64,000 nucleotides of DNA from Marinospirillum celere. Lineage in GTDB: Bacteria > Pseudomonadota > Gammaproteobacteria > Pseudomonadales > Halomonadaceae. Where the stretch lies: the NCBI RefSeq assembly GCF_900112235.1, contig NZ_FOLH01000001.1:558001-622000 (forward strand), given 5' to 3'. The number at the start of each line of letters is the position of its first letter. The stretch's first letter is position 1. Below the pieces are notes generated by a model. That model made no database searches. It was not told the origin of the DNA and was given only the letters and a program-made list of their open reading frames with translations. Position numbers and translations under genes: made by a program. Positions 53,701 through 61,895 of this stretch are shown piece after piece.

Positions 53701-54586
53701 CAGCCCAGTTTTGAATCTTATCTAACAGTCCTTTTATAAGATTGGATTTTAGTTTAGCTCTTTGATAAGCATTTATCTTATTTGCTTCATCAAAAGCCCC
53801 CTCAAGTGCAGGTAAAAAGGTTTCGAGCCATTTTTCTTTTAATGGCTTGAGGACGTTCTGTTTTTCCTCTTCAGCCTGAGCTAAAAGTTTACTGGGTGGG
53901 GCTTGGGGAGACTCTAGTCGCTCCAGGTGATCCAGTAGCTTGCGGGTTTTTTTGCGTGTTTCTGTAGGCGAATCAAAGAAGCTCAGTACTTCCCTCAGCT
54001 CGTCATCAGAAAGTGGCAGGTAAAAGTGACGCCAGTAGTCTTCGGCAGCCTGTTGTAGCAACTCGACTTCACTTTCAATGATTTCTTGCTGGAAAAGATT
54101 GCCACTGTCAAAAGCATGCTCTTTGAGCATTCGGTAGCACCAGCCATGTATGGTAGAAATAGCTGCTTCATCCATCCACTGAGCTGCAAATTCCAGCCGG
54201 TAGGCCGCTGCATTCAAAGTGCGTTCGGGTTCGGTTTGTCCGGCAGCCTTTCCTTCATCAATCACTGCCTGGCGTAAATCCAAAAGCAAGGAATCGCGGG
54301 TTGCTTCCTCAGGTTTTTCAGCACGAAACACACTGGCTGTTTCAACCAGGCGCTGACGGATACGATCACGCAATTCCTTGGTGGCCGCTTTGGTAAAGGT
54401 TACAACCAAAATACTGGGTGGCAGCAGGGGCTGCTCAAAAGCAAACTCGCCGCCTTGCTGCAAAACCAGCCGAACATAGAGCAGGGCAAGGGTAAAGGTT
54501 TTGCCGGTTCCGGCACTGGCTTCAATCAGAGCCGAGCCCTTGAGTGGAAAAGTCAGTGGGTTAAGCGATTCAGTTGATGGGCTCAT
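50756..54586 (-). CDS. recB: exodeoxyribonuclease V subunit RecB
   Basis: The 3'-5' helicase and the nuclease of RecBCD, which processes double-strand ends and degrades foreign linear DNA. 1276 residues (E. coli 1180). Walker A EASAGTGKTFTLALLYVRLV is near residue 22; VDEFQDTDPVQYRIFD and VVTIHKSKGLEYPLVFLPF are further superfamily 1 motifs. The C-terminal nuclease has YYVIDWKSNRLG. An acidic Glu/Ser/Thr-rich linker (about residues 940-1000) between helicase and nuclease parts accounts for the extra length. Overlaps recC and recD by 4 bp each. Confidence 0.95.
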   Translation of the reverse strand: MSPSTESLNPLTFPLKGSALIEASAGTGKTFTLALLYVRLVLQQGGEFAFEQPLLPPSILVVTFTKAATKELRDRIRQRLVETASVFRAEKPEEATRDSLLLDLRQAVIDEGKAAGQTEPERTLNAAAYRLEFAAQWMDEAAISTIHGWCYRMLKEHAFDSGNLFQQEIIESEVELLQQAAEDYWRHFYLPLSDDELREVLSFFDSPTETRKKTRKLLDHLERLESPQAPPSKLLAQAEEEKQNVLKPLKEKWLETFLPALEGAFDEANKINAYQRAKLKSNLIKGLLDKIQNWAASESEHPGIDYSAKTFQRMALTLDDAWTDRSAIPWDNIGCKALAALPEQLADLPSPYADLLRHAAHWMGAEVQKTKRQQSQISNQDLLHRLDQALQGDRGEQLAESIRKQFPVALVDEFQDTDPVQYRIFDAIYSIKEPKPETAFFMIGDPKQAIYSFRGADIFTYLAAKKATGERQYTLGYNFRSAPQLIAEVNHLFALGEQRARGAFYFKEPESNPIPFFEVKPGKKSKLWLEVDSEEQAPLNTWLITKDEGEDLTKKRYTQQISVITAAQITRLLIAAQNKKAWLVEQDDNGQKRRLLQAADIAVLVRDRNEADAIRQALTEKGVPSVYLSERSSVYQSDAASALLTLLQAIAEPYNDARLRAALALPQLDLSLQELNQLNEDELSWEERVQQFVGYHYDWKKQGSLALIHKLIKDFTLAERLLKEPGGERQITDLLHLAELLQKASIELDGEQALIRHLREQNQNPDENSEAQQVRLESDRQLVQVVTIHKSKGLEYPLVFLPFATSCRLTKSTDIPLETHDEEGQLQQHLQSSPEILAQADAERLAEDLRKLYVALTRASYCQWVGLGEIQDHQHSGMGYLLGVSEEQPLAEAVKAAKLSIQEVAASDKDFEPETSKKLKEIRAPQVGNLSNWWIASYSAIHFQSQAGGAPVETTDAESPAEGSIPEVTSEPETAKDEQTEEESRRASEGRDLENQEPRDAHQGPITAENVLHRFPAGATWGTVLHTLMEWAAVQEYIPAEGPKIKGFAAVVKENEESFQGFTRFCSRRRIQEEQVTPLWEWLISFLSTPWKLDSLGQGQGFALRELKPAQLAVELEFMIESHWVNAPSMDKKVRAQTLNQVERPVAKNNLLNGLLKGFIDLVAEHEGRYYVIDWKSNRLGRQTEDYTQEAMLKQLLSHRYDLQYVLYLVALHRLLKARLPNYDYDQHVGGAIYVFLRGTQNPQTQGLFCDKPPKALIEELDALFAPKEKEQGATL

Positions 54587-57500
54587 GCGTTAACCTCCGT
54601 TTTAACGGCGTGATAAAGGGGTTCGTAAAGTGCCTCGGTGGCGGAGGCAAAATCGGCCTGGCCATGCAGGCAGTCAAAATCCGGGAAAACCTGGCCCAGC
54701 CGAGCTGAAGAAGCGCAGTCTTTGTTAAAACCTTCGCTGGCCTTGTTAGCCGCTTGCTCCAGGTTGTCGGGCTCTTTCTGCAGGCTGGCAACCCATGCCA
54801 TCCCTGTGCTCAAGGCCGTGGGTAAAGGCTTTTGCATGCTTTGCCACCAAAGGGTCACTAGCCTGGATAACTGCTCCTGAGCCTTTTCCATGGAAAGCCC
54901 AGGCCAAGTGACCTGTCCCTTGGGCGTCAGCAGCTGAGTTGTAACCGGCTGCTGAACGAGCACTTGGGCAGCCAGGTGGTGCAACCAGGGCCGTGTCAGA
55001 TTCCGCCAGGCGTAGGACTTGCTTCTTTTCTCAATAGCCCGGCTGGTTTGTACAATTAATTGGCTGTACTGGCTGGCATCTGAGTTGACCAGCAAATAGG
55101 GGCTGCTTAACTCCAGCGAGATGGTCTTGCCTTCTACTGAGAAACTCAGCAAATCGGTTATTGGTTTTTCCAGAGGCAGCATCTCGTTGCGTTCTTGTTG
55201 CCAGGTTTCAAATAGCTCTAGCAAAGGTTCGGTGAGCTGCTGACTTTGATGTCGACCCAAAGCCCCTTCAATCAGGGTGCCCTGGCGCACCAGCTTGTCC
55301 AGCGCCTGTTCCAACTGGTGCGGATAATTTTGAGGAGTCGTTTCTGGATGGAAGGTCTGTTGAATTAATTGATCCTGTAACACCCAGGCTTCCAGCCCAC
55401 TAAATGCAAAGTTTTCTACTTCCTGTAGTTGTTCCGCTTCACGCTCCGGGTAGATTTTCAAGCGATCCTTGTAGAAGGCATCAGCAGGACAGCGCAACAG
55501 ATCATTAAGCTGGCGCAGGGCTAGGCTGGCTTCTGGATACCAGGCCGGTAGGGTGTCGGTTTCAGTAGCCGTGGTTTCAGGGTTCTGGATAAATAGCTGC
55601 TGCCATTCATGGGCAAAGGTGACCAGCCGCTGATCCTTGGCTGCGGCTGCACTATCTTGATCGGGTTCAACAAAATAGCGAGGGCTAAACGCCTGCAAAG
55701 GATGTTCGGTGGTGAGTGCATCCAGCAGAGGCTGATCGCCTGCTGCCTGCCAGCCAGCGGCCAGGTGGTCGCGCAGTTGTCCGACCAGCACGGAAGGCGG
55801 GCGGGTGGAGTTGTCGCGAATATTGCGCCCGACCCAGCTAATGACCAGCTTTTCTCGTGCGGAAAGCAGGGCTTCTAGAAAGAGGTAGCGGTCGTCTTCA
55901 CGGCGGGAGCGGTCACCGGGGCGGTAGTCTTTGGCCATCAGGTCAAAATCAGCAGGGCGCACGCTACGCGGGTAGTCGCCGTCATTCATACCCAGTAGCC
56001 AGACCTGTTGGAAAGGTATGGCGCGCATGGGCATCAGGGTGGCAAAGTTGATCGAGCCACCCAGAAATTTCTGGGTCAGGGTGGGCTGATCCAGGGCGCT
56101 GAGCAGTTCTTCGCGGATGACTTCCAGTGGTAGGGTCTCATCGGTTAGCTTGCCGTACTCCCAGACTTTTTCCAGCTTTTCCAGTTGAATATCCAGATTG
56201 GTGATCGCCCAGGTATCGGCTTTGCTGGTATCCGTGAAAAAACGCGCGATCAGGTTTTTTAACGCCTGGCTCCAGCCAGCGGGCGTGTGGTTTTCTTTCA
56301 GCAGGTCGCGGGTGGTTTCCAGGTCTTTTAAGAGTTGCGCCAGGGGCCCCAAGAGTGCGGCTTCCAGGCCAGCCACCTCATCATGGGGTTCTATGCCTTT
56401 CCAGGCTGGGCTGCTGCCACTGGCAAAGCCCAACAGCAGGCGGCGCAGGCCAAACAGCCAGGTGTTTTGTTCTTGCTTGGGCAGCCCCAGGTCGGCGCGC
56501 TGTTCGGCATTCAGGCCCCAGCGAATATTCGCGCCCTGAATCCATTCACGCAGGCGCGGCAGGTCAGCTTCGGCAATCCGGTAACGCTGACGTAGTGCAG
56601 GCGTATCGAGCAGATCCAGCAACTCACTGACAGCAAAGCGCGAGCTGGGAAGTTGCAGCAGTTTTTCCAGGGCGATCAGCAGGGTGTTCTGCCCTCGCTG
56701 GCCCTGATCGGCAATATGAAAGGGCAGAAAGCGGGGGTCACGTTCCTCACCCTGACCGGCATAGCGCCCAAACACCGCTTGAATGTGGGGCGCATAGACA
56801 TTGATATCCGGCACCATCACCAGCACCTCACGCGGGGGCAGGCGTTTGCTCTGCTTTTGGGCCTGTTCAAAGGTAGCCAGCAGCTGATCGTGCAGGATTT
56901 CCACTTCGCGCTGGGGGGAGTGGGCAATCAAAAACTCCAGGCTGCGATCCTTCTCTGGGTCGATTGGGGTGTCTTGCTGTTGGCGTTCTGACAAGGGACG
57001 CAGGTCAAAAATGTCGGATTGCAGTTGGCTTAGCAGGTTGTCGCTTTCGTCCAGCGGGTCGCGGTAGAGGTCAATATTCTGCTGTACGGCCTCTTGTACT
57101 TGTTCGCGGTAGCTTTCTGGCTCGTCCTGTTCATCCAGCAGATGCAGGTAGTCGCGGCCCTGTTTGCCCCAGGAAGCCAAGAGCGGGTGGCCCTGCAGGT
57201 GCAGGTCTTCAGGGCTGAGGTTGGCGTCGATTTTACGCTCTGTAATGCGCTGGTATTCACGGCGCAGCAGCTCCTTGTCTTCCACCAGGTCGCCCCAGTA
57301 GTGCTGGCAGGGGTTGCTGGCAAACACCAGTATTTGAGTAAAGGGCGATAGGGCCTGAAACAGCTCTAGCGTCTGGCGCGGCAAGGAAGAAATACCAAAC
57401 ACTAGCACTCGCCGGGGCAGGTCTTCGGGGCGGTTTTCGGGTGAAAATTCTTTGCACTTTTTGATCACAGCGCGGTGAATGCTGGCCCGGCTGGCGCGGG

Positions 57501-58200
57501 TCCAGTCGGTTTCGTTTGCGGCAAAGCGTTTTTTACCTAGCTGATCCAGGCTGGAATCATGTTGAATATCCGCAACCAGTAAACGCCAGATCAGCGGCTG
57601 CCAGCGATCCGCTGTTTCCAAAGGCTCCAGCTTGCCCTTGGCGGTGATCAGCTCGTCCTGTTTAGCACCCTGGAGGTTGGCTTCCCAGGCTTCCAGCCAG
57701 TCGGCGCGATAGACCTGATATTGGTCGTATAAATCGGCCAGGTTGGCGGCCAGTTGGTGCAGGCGGCGAGGGTCAGCATCCTGGCTTAAAAAGCCCTTCA
57801 GGGGCTGCAGCAGTTCAGGGTTTTCGCCCAATTCCTGCACGCGTTCTTCCAGCGCTGGCCAGTCCTTCAGCAATCGATACAGCCGCCAGGTCAGCGGGGC
57901 CTTGTCATAGGGTGAGATTTCCGGCAGATCATCAAACACGCTGCGATAGGCCTGCCACAAAAAACGCCCGGGCAGATCCACCTGCATCGCCGCCGCTATG
58001 CCACAACCGCCGTCATCCCGTGCCAGTGCCATCTTCAGCCACTGGGCGATCCCGTTACTCTGTACCAGAATGCTTTCATCTTCCAGAGGGCGCAGCGGAT
58101 GGGTTTTAATCCACTCTGTCAGCAGATCGCGCAGATCTTCTAGGCGGTTGCCTTGCAGAATCATCAGGCCAGGTTGAAGAGAATCGAGCTGTGCGGGCAT
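54583..58200 (-). CDS. recC: exodeoxyribonuclease V subunit RecC
   Basis: The Chi-recognition scaffold of RecBCD, an inactivated helicase/nuclease fold. 1205 residues (E. coli 1122). Typical stretches: ESILVQSNGIAQWLKMALA near residue 40, VDLPGRFLWQAYRSVF, HSPQREVEILHDQLL, VMVPDINVYAPHIQAVFGRY, and GSINFATLMPMRAIPFQQVW with GMNDGDYPR. First gene of the operon; its promoter region borders a MITE-like element that lies just upstream. Confidence 0.95.
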   Translation of the reverse strand: MPAQLDSLQPGLMILQGNRLEDLRDLLTEWIKTHPLRPLEDESILVQSNGIAQWLKMALARDDGGCGIAAAMQVDLPGRFLWQAYRSVFDDLPEISPYDKAPLTWRLYRLLKDWPALEERVQELGENPELLQPLKGFLSQDADPRRLHQLAANLADLYDQYQVYRADWLEAWEANLQGAKQDELITAKGKLEPLETADRWQPLIWRLLVADIQHDSSLDQLGKKRFAANETDWTRASRASIHRAVIKKCKEFSPENRPEDLPRRVLVFGISSLPRQTLELFQALSPFTQILVFASNPCQHYWGDLVEDKELLRREYQRITERKIDANLSPEDLHLQGHPLLASWGKQGRDYLHLLDEQDEPESYREQVQEAVQQNIDLYRDPLDESDNLLSQLQSDIFDLRPLSERQQQDTPIDPEKDRSLEFLIAHSPQREVEILHDQLLATFEQAQKQSKRLPPREVLVMVPDINVYAPHIQAVFGRYAGQGEERDPRFLPFHIADQGQRGQNTLLIALEKLLQLPSSRFAVSELLDLLDTPALRQRYRIAEADLPRLREWIQGANIRWGLNAEQRADLGLPKQEQNTWLFGLRRLLLGFASGSSPAWKGIEPHDEVAGLEAALLGPLAQLLKDLETTRDLLKENHTPAGWSQALKNLIARFFTDTSKADTWAITNLDIQLEKLEKVWEYGKLTDETLPLEVIREELLSALDQPTLTQKFLGGSINFATLMPMRAIPFQQVWLLGMNDGDYPRSVRPADFDLMAKDYRPGDRSRREDDRYLFLEALLSAREKLVISWVGRNIRDNSTRPPSVLVGQLRDHLAAGWQAAGDQPLLDALTTEHPLQAFSPRYFVEPDQDSAAAAKDQRLVTFAHEWQQLFIQNPETTATETDTLPAWYPEASLALRQLNDLLRCPADAFYKDRLKIYPEREAEQLQEVENFAFSGLEAWVLQDQLIQQTFHPETTPQNYPHQLEQALDKLVRQGTLIEGALGRHQSQQLTEPLLELFETWQQERNEMLPLEKPITDLLSFSVEGKTISLELSSPYLLVNSDASQYSQLIVQTSRAIEKRSKSYAWRNLTRPWLHHLAAQVLVQQPVTTQLLTPKGQVTWPGLSMEKAQEQLSRLVTLWWQSMQKPLPTALSTGMAWVASLQKEPDNLEQAANKASEGFNKDCASSARLGQVFPDFDCLHGQADFASATEALYEPLYHAVKTEVNA

Positions 58201-58237
58201 GGGGCGTCCTTGTGCTGTATAAGTTAAAGTCTTCTGC

Positions 58238-58382
58238 AGGGAAACCTCTGATTAACTATTGCGCTTGCTTATGCTGTGTTGAAATTGGCCTCAAAATGCT
58301 CATTTACTCTTTGTAAACTCCGCTTTTTCGTTCAATTTCGCCTTGCCTAACCTGCGCTCATTACGTTGATCAGAGGCTCCCT
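58238..58382. mobile_element. MITE-like element with terminal inverted repeats
   Basis: A 145-bp segment bounded by AGGGAAACCTCTGATTAA and, inverted, AGGGAGCCTCTGATCAA. No coding frame inside. It lies between recC and the small gene at 58520 and could influence either promoter. A target duplication was not clear, and no second copy was noticed in the window. Confidence 0.6.
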
Positions 58383-58414
58383 AGGTCGATGAATAATGCC
58401 AGCCTTGGTCAAAA

Positions 58415-58486
58415 ATTAAAACTCAGTTTATGGGGTGGTTGCGACAATGCTTGTCGCACACTTGGGTTTTAATGGCTCTACAGCCA
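58415..58486 (+). ncRNA. structured leader upstream of the 60-residue protein
   Basis: An outer stem (ATTAAAACTCAG, 58415-58426, with CTTGGGTTTTAAT, 58461-58473) encloses a perfect 8-bp hairpin TGCGACAA-TGC-TTGTCGCA (58440-58458). A second hairpin TGGCT-CTAC-AGCCA (58473-58486) follows. It could be a 5' untranslated regulatory structure or a repeat-type palindrome. Judged by eye. Confidence 0.4.
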
Positions 58487-58519
58487 AAAGCTGTTAAAAA
58501 TATTAAAGAGGGTATTTCG

Positions 58520-58702
58520 ATGAGTAAAAAAAAGCATGAGAAAAAAACCAAAGAAATAAGTGATGAAGAAGCTCAAAAGCTGGTCAGCAAGGCGAAAACG
58601 ATTTCAGAGGTCTTGGCCATCCCTGGGATGGAAGAGGTCTATTTCCATGAAGATATGACCGATGAAGAGCTTCTGGAAAGCCTGTTAGGCACCCGGCACT
58701 AG
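58520..58702 (+). CDS. small acidic/basic protein of unknown function
   Basis: A 60-residue protein: a Lys-rich N-terminus (MSKKKHEKKTKEISDEEAQK) and an acidic C-terminal half with EDMTDEELLESLL. GAGG precedes the ATG by eight bases. No family recognised. It follows a strongly structured leader and overlaps the end of the metallophosphoesterase gene by 4 bp on the opposite strand. Confidence 0.6.
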   Translation: MSKKKHEKKTKEISDEEAQKLVSKAKTISEVLAIPGMEEVYFHEDMTDEELLESLLGTRH

Positions 58703-59589
58703 CAGCACGGCAAAAAAACGCCATGAAAATGTCGGTTATTGATCGGCTGCTGACGACGATGCCGATAAGCAACCAAAGGTCCACCGCAGGCTGCCCCAAA
58801 ATCTGTGCAGACTTGCCAGTCACTAATGACGGTCAGTTCACTGCGATAACTCAGACTGTAGTGACCAAAAAATACAGGCTCACTGCTAGAGGACAGGGCG
58901 GCTGGGGCCTGCTTTTCCGCTAAATTTAACTGTGCATAGTCGGCCAGCGCATCCGGCCACCAGCGAATTTTCTGCCGCCGTGCATCCAGCTGCTGGCAGC
59001 CACAGACCAACAACTCCAACGCCGAATAAACCGGCTCCTCCTTGGCAAGCCAGGCTTGAAGAACGCGGGGCTTCAGGGATGCGACACCTGCCTTTTGTAG
59101 CGTCTGAAGGGCTGTCGTATCCCAGCAGGCATGCACAACCTTCAGCTCTGGCTCATCAATCCACAAGGGCTGCTGCTGTAGCCAACAAAGCAGCTGCCAA
59201 AGCACTTCGGGCTGGTCGGAAAGATCACTGGCCAGGCGGATATAGTCACTCACCAGGCTCTTCAAAAGGCACTCCAACACGGCTTCAGGGTCAGCTTCAG
59301 CCAACTCGGTAAAACCACGCCGGTAAAGAAAAGCCAGCAGCTCCAGCTCATGATTACCCACCACCATACGCGCAGCACCGGCCTGCACCATGCGCTGAAT
59401 CAGCTGCAAAGTCGCACCCATCTGAGGGCCGCTATCCAGCACATCACCCACAAATACCGCCTGACACTGCGAATGCCGCCAGTGATCACCCAAAGCTTCA
59501 TAACCCAACTCCTTCAGCAACTGAAGCAACAGCGGCAACTGGCCATGCACATCACCGATAATATCCCAGTGCAAATCAGAGTTAGTCAT
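58699..59589 (-). CDS. calcineurin-like metallophosphoesterase
   Basis: A 296-residue phosphoesterase. WDIIGDVHGQLPLLLQLL (Asp/His metal ligands), FVGDVLDSGPQ and MVVGNHELELLAF (Asn-His-Glu) are the PPP/ApaH-type signatures, and FFGHYSLS near the end provides another His. The ATG at 59589 overlaps the upstream gene by 8 bp. It may act on Ap4A-like nucleotides or phosphoproteins; PrpA- and ApaH-type enzymes are the nearest known. The last residues (NNRHFHGVFLPCC) are poorly conserved-looking. Confidence 0.85.
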   Translation of the reverse strand: MTNSDLHWDIIGDVHGQLPLLLQLLKELGYEALGDHWRHSQCQAVFVGDVLDSGPQMGATLQLIQRMVQAGAARMVVGNHELELLAFLYRRGFTELAEADPEAVLECLLKSLVSDYIRLASDLSDQPEVLWQLLCWLQQQPLWIDEPELKVVHACWDTTALQTLQKAGVASLKPRVLQAWLAKEEPVYSALELLVCGCQQLDARRQKIRWWPDALADYAQLNLAEKQAPAALSSSSEPVFFGHYSLSYRSELTVISDWQVCTDFGAACGGPLVAYRHRRQQPINNRHFHGVFLPCC

Positions 59590-60115
59590 CAAACAGCTCC
59601 CACTTGCGAGCAGTGCGTTCCATAGCCACCCGGTCACCGTTCACCAGAATATCCGTCAGCCACCAGAAAAGGCCGAAAATCGTTACCCAAAGGGCACGCA
59701 TACCCAGCGACTTCTCCTTCCCGAAAATTTGCGCAATGGAAGCCAAAGCCACCAAAGGCAAAAACAGGGCATAAAGCACCTTAAAAGGCGCAACCAGCAG
59801 CCCGGTAAAAAAGCCCTGGTTGATCACCATGCTGCGCAAGGCAACACCACCGGCTACCACCAAACCAGCAATCATCGTCCAATCCATAAGATGATCTTTA
59901 CGCTCCAACCAGGCCTGCCATTCCCGCTGAGTCACCTGGCTTTGCTCAGGCGTCATGAAGCCAATAATGACTGCACCTATAAGCATCACACCCCAAGGCG
60001 CGAAGGATAAAACCAAATCGCCCATAGAGTTATAAAAAACCAGCTTGTTCTTGGCTGTAGCCACCACCAGACCCACCAAAAACGCCAGCAAGACTAACCA
60101 AATAATAGCTTCCAT
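59582..60115 (-). CDS. membrane protein of unknown function
   Basis: A 177-residue protein with hydrophobic segments near 2-20, 38-57, 77-95, 105-128 and 138-158, so about five membrane helices; the C-terminus is charged. GAGGG precedes the ATG. It is co-transcribed with the metallophosphoesterase gene (8-bp overlap). Not recognised. Confidence 0.75.
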   Translation of the reverse strand: MEAIIWLVLLAFLVGLVVATAKNKLVFYNSMGDLVLSFAPWGVMLIGAVIIGFMTPEQSQVTQREWQAWLERKDHLMDWTMIAGLVVAGGVALRSMVINQGFFTGLLVAPFKVLYALFLPLVALASIAQIFGKEKSLGMRALWVTIFGLFWWLTDILVNGDRVAMERTARKWELFDD

Positions 60116-60180
60116 CCCAAACCCTCTTGTTGGTTGATGGAAGCATTATGAGGGAAGGGCGCGACGAACTGAGTCGCAAG

Positions 60181-60402
60181 TTAGATGCCGGTTAGTTGGT
60201 GGCTTAGTACCTTAATCAACCGGCGTCTTTTGAAGAAAGCGAGCGGGTTAAGCCTTAAAAAAGGCGTCAGCTCTAACTGCAAACCGCCTTGCTCGCCCTG
60301 ATTACAGATATTGCCGCGCCCCTGACCATGAAAAACCGGATGAGGTTTGCTGGTAATACCAATCATTGCGTGAAAGCTCAGCAAAGCTAGAATACTTATC
60401 AC
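60181..60402 (-). pseudogene. poly-gamma-glutamate hydrolase-type protein, C-terminal fragment
   Basis: The segment HGQGRGNICNQGEQGGLQLE resembles the C-terminal end (ICNRG...VQLEL type) of the phage-related/poly-gamma-glutamate hydrolase family (DUF867), followed by a short basic tail. The catalytic N-terminal part is missing and no ribosome site is seen, so this is a remnant. The family call is from memory. Confidence 0.5.
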
Positions 60403-60403
60403 C

Positions 60404-60478
60404 CTACTGACGAATCAACCCCCGGCGACGCAGCCAGGCTTTCGCTTTAGTTTTGATAGGCTGTGACCTGTTTAACAT
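60404..60478 (-). CDS. possible 24-residue basic peptide
   Basis: MLNRSQPIKTKAKAWLRRRG and four more residues follow a strong GAGGTA ribosome site. It lies immediately upstream of the hydrolase fragment. It may be a tiny protein, a leader peptide or the start of a lost gene. Confidence 0.35.
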   Translation of the reverse strand: MLNRSQPIKTKAKAWLRRRGLIRQ

Positions 60479-60625
60479 CTACTTACCTCAGATCTGCGCA
60501 ACCCTGCGGGTATATTGCTTTAGTAAAAAACCATTGGGTACACTAGCGCAGCCCTGCAAAAATTTGCATACTAGATGTCACCAAATCGCATCTTAATGAA
60601 CCCAAAAAAATCCAGGAAGGTAAAA

Positions 60626-60808
60626 ATGATAGAGGAAATCAGCCAGTTACAGATGCCAGCTTGGTTAAGTGCGATAGACCCGCACTCAGAACTCCCAAGC
60701 ATTGAAAAAATCATAACAGATTCACTCTACTACCCAGGCGGTAGGCTCAATGGCACCCCCGTCAAATACTTGGCTAGTAGCTTTACTCCTCTGTCTAAGA
60801 TGTTTTAA
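60626..60808 (+). pseudogene. truncated hypothetical protein, N-terminal part
   Basis: A 60-codon frame with a good ribosome site (AGGAAGG). ITDSLYYPGGRLNGTPVKYL resembles the N-terminal part of a widespread uncharacterised bacterial family that normally continues for over 100 more residues. Here the similarity stops at about residue 50, followed by unrelated codons and a stop. Probably a 3' truncation. Confidence 0.5.
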
Positions 60809-60862
60809 ATTATTGTTTTTTTAAAAGAAGTTAAAGGGTTTTAACTAATAGGTGTAATAACT

Positions 60863-61588
60863 ATGCTGATGCTAGGAAATCTCTGTCCAGATGATTTGTA
60901 TGGTTTGTCATTAAACATAGATAGGGCCAAAGAAAAACTGCCTATTAGTGTGATTGAAAAAATACATCGCCATTCACCTGAAGTTGACCCGTACTCGCTT
61001 GCAGAAGATTATGGTATTGATATTTTCGATAACGTCAAATGGATTGAAGTTAAAGATGATGGTTGTGTAAAGCTCACCCTGACTTCGCATGAAATTCTTC
61101 TCAATCTTTACCCTAATCCAAGCTTATATGAAGGTGTAAGTGCATATCTTTTAGATGATAATTTTTTATGCCTTGCTTACTCACTTGCAGAAGGGCAAGA
61201 TGGAGGTTTTGCAATTATAAAAATTGAGACAGGTGATTGGGTTTTAAAAAAAGAGGATTTTGTTGTTTCTGATATAGTTTGGATTAATGAGTATAGTATG
61301 TTTGCATGCTTGGAGGTAGCTAGTAGTTATAGCGGTGAGTATTTGAACTTGCTGTTTATAGTTAATGATGAAAATTACAAAGTTTTAAGCTTGTTTTCAG
61401 GCTCAAATATTGAGGAGAGAAAGTTTGCCAGTGATCCCTTGGTTAATTATTTTATAGAGTGTGAAGAAAGGCCTAGGGAGTGCAGCTTGCTGGAATTTGA
61501 TGATAAAAATAAAGTTATTAAAATTGTGTATTTTGAAAAATTGTGGATGGCAAGAATTGATGATTTATTAAAATTTTCAGGCTTGTAG
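60863..61588 (+). CDS. AT-rich hypothetical protein
   Basis: A 241-residue acidic protein without membrane segments. Repeated short beta-like stretches (DDNFLCLAYSLAEGQDGG, EYLNLLFIV, LLEFDDKNKVIKIVYF) suggest a beta-rich fold, and the composition recalls immunity or accessory proteins from islands. No family recognised. It lies 55 bases after the truncated gene and has clearly lower GC than core genes, suggesting horizontal origin. GGTGTAATAACT is a weak ribosome site. Confidence 0.6.
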   Translation: MLMLGNLCPDDLYGLSLNIDRAKEKLPISVIEKIHRHSPEVDPYSLAEDYGIDIFDNVKWIEVKDDGCVKLTLTSHEILLNLYPNPSLYEGVSAYLLDDNFLCLAYSLAEGQDGGFAIIKIETGDWVLKKEDFVVSDIVWINEYSMFACLEVASSYSGEYLNLLFIVNDENYKVLSLFSGSNIEERKFASDPLVNYFIECEERPRECSLLEFDDKNKVIKIVYFEKLWMARIDDLLKFSGL

Positions 61589-61895
61589 TTTTCTGGTGTA
61601 TACAATTAATGCCTTAGGCTCACAGGTTGACTGCAAGATGCATGTATGCTTTAGGTTTGCTCAGCTTTTATTTGATTTAAGAGCGATGCGCTATCGTTCT
61701 TAAGGGTGAGTGTTTGATAAAAAGTTTAGAGTGTTTTGAATGATGTTTTAATTTTTTGTATTTTTAATGGCTTAATAAATGGGTTGAAACTTAGGTGGAT
61801 TCTTGGGTGTTTATACCATTGTCAATAAGTTGTCTGGCGATTATATAGTTATAGATTTTGATCGTGGTGATGTGGTTTTTAATATTGGCATTTTT
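61589..61895. other. AT-rich intergenic region with hairpin
   Basis: No gene seen. A hairpin TTAAGAGCGAT-GCGCT-ATCGTTCTTAA (61677-61703; one G-T-type mismatch) could end transcription from the plus-strand gene. The rest is AT-rich with short frames only. Confidence 0.5.

Noticed and set aside
50817-57351. Many plus-strand open frames across recB and recC
   Set aside because: All are antisense shadows of the recBC coding sequence without starts or family features.
58348-58354. GCCTAAC inside the MITE as an attC inverse core
   Set aside because: The 7-base pattern is degenerate and expected by chance; no matching core or stem follows.
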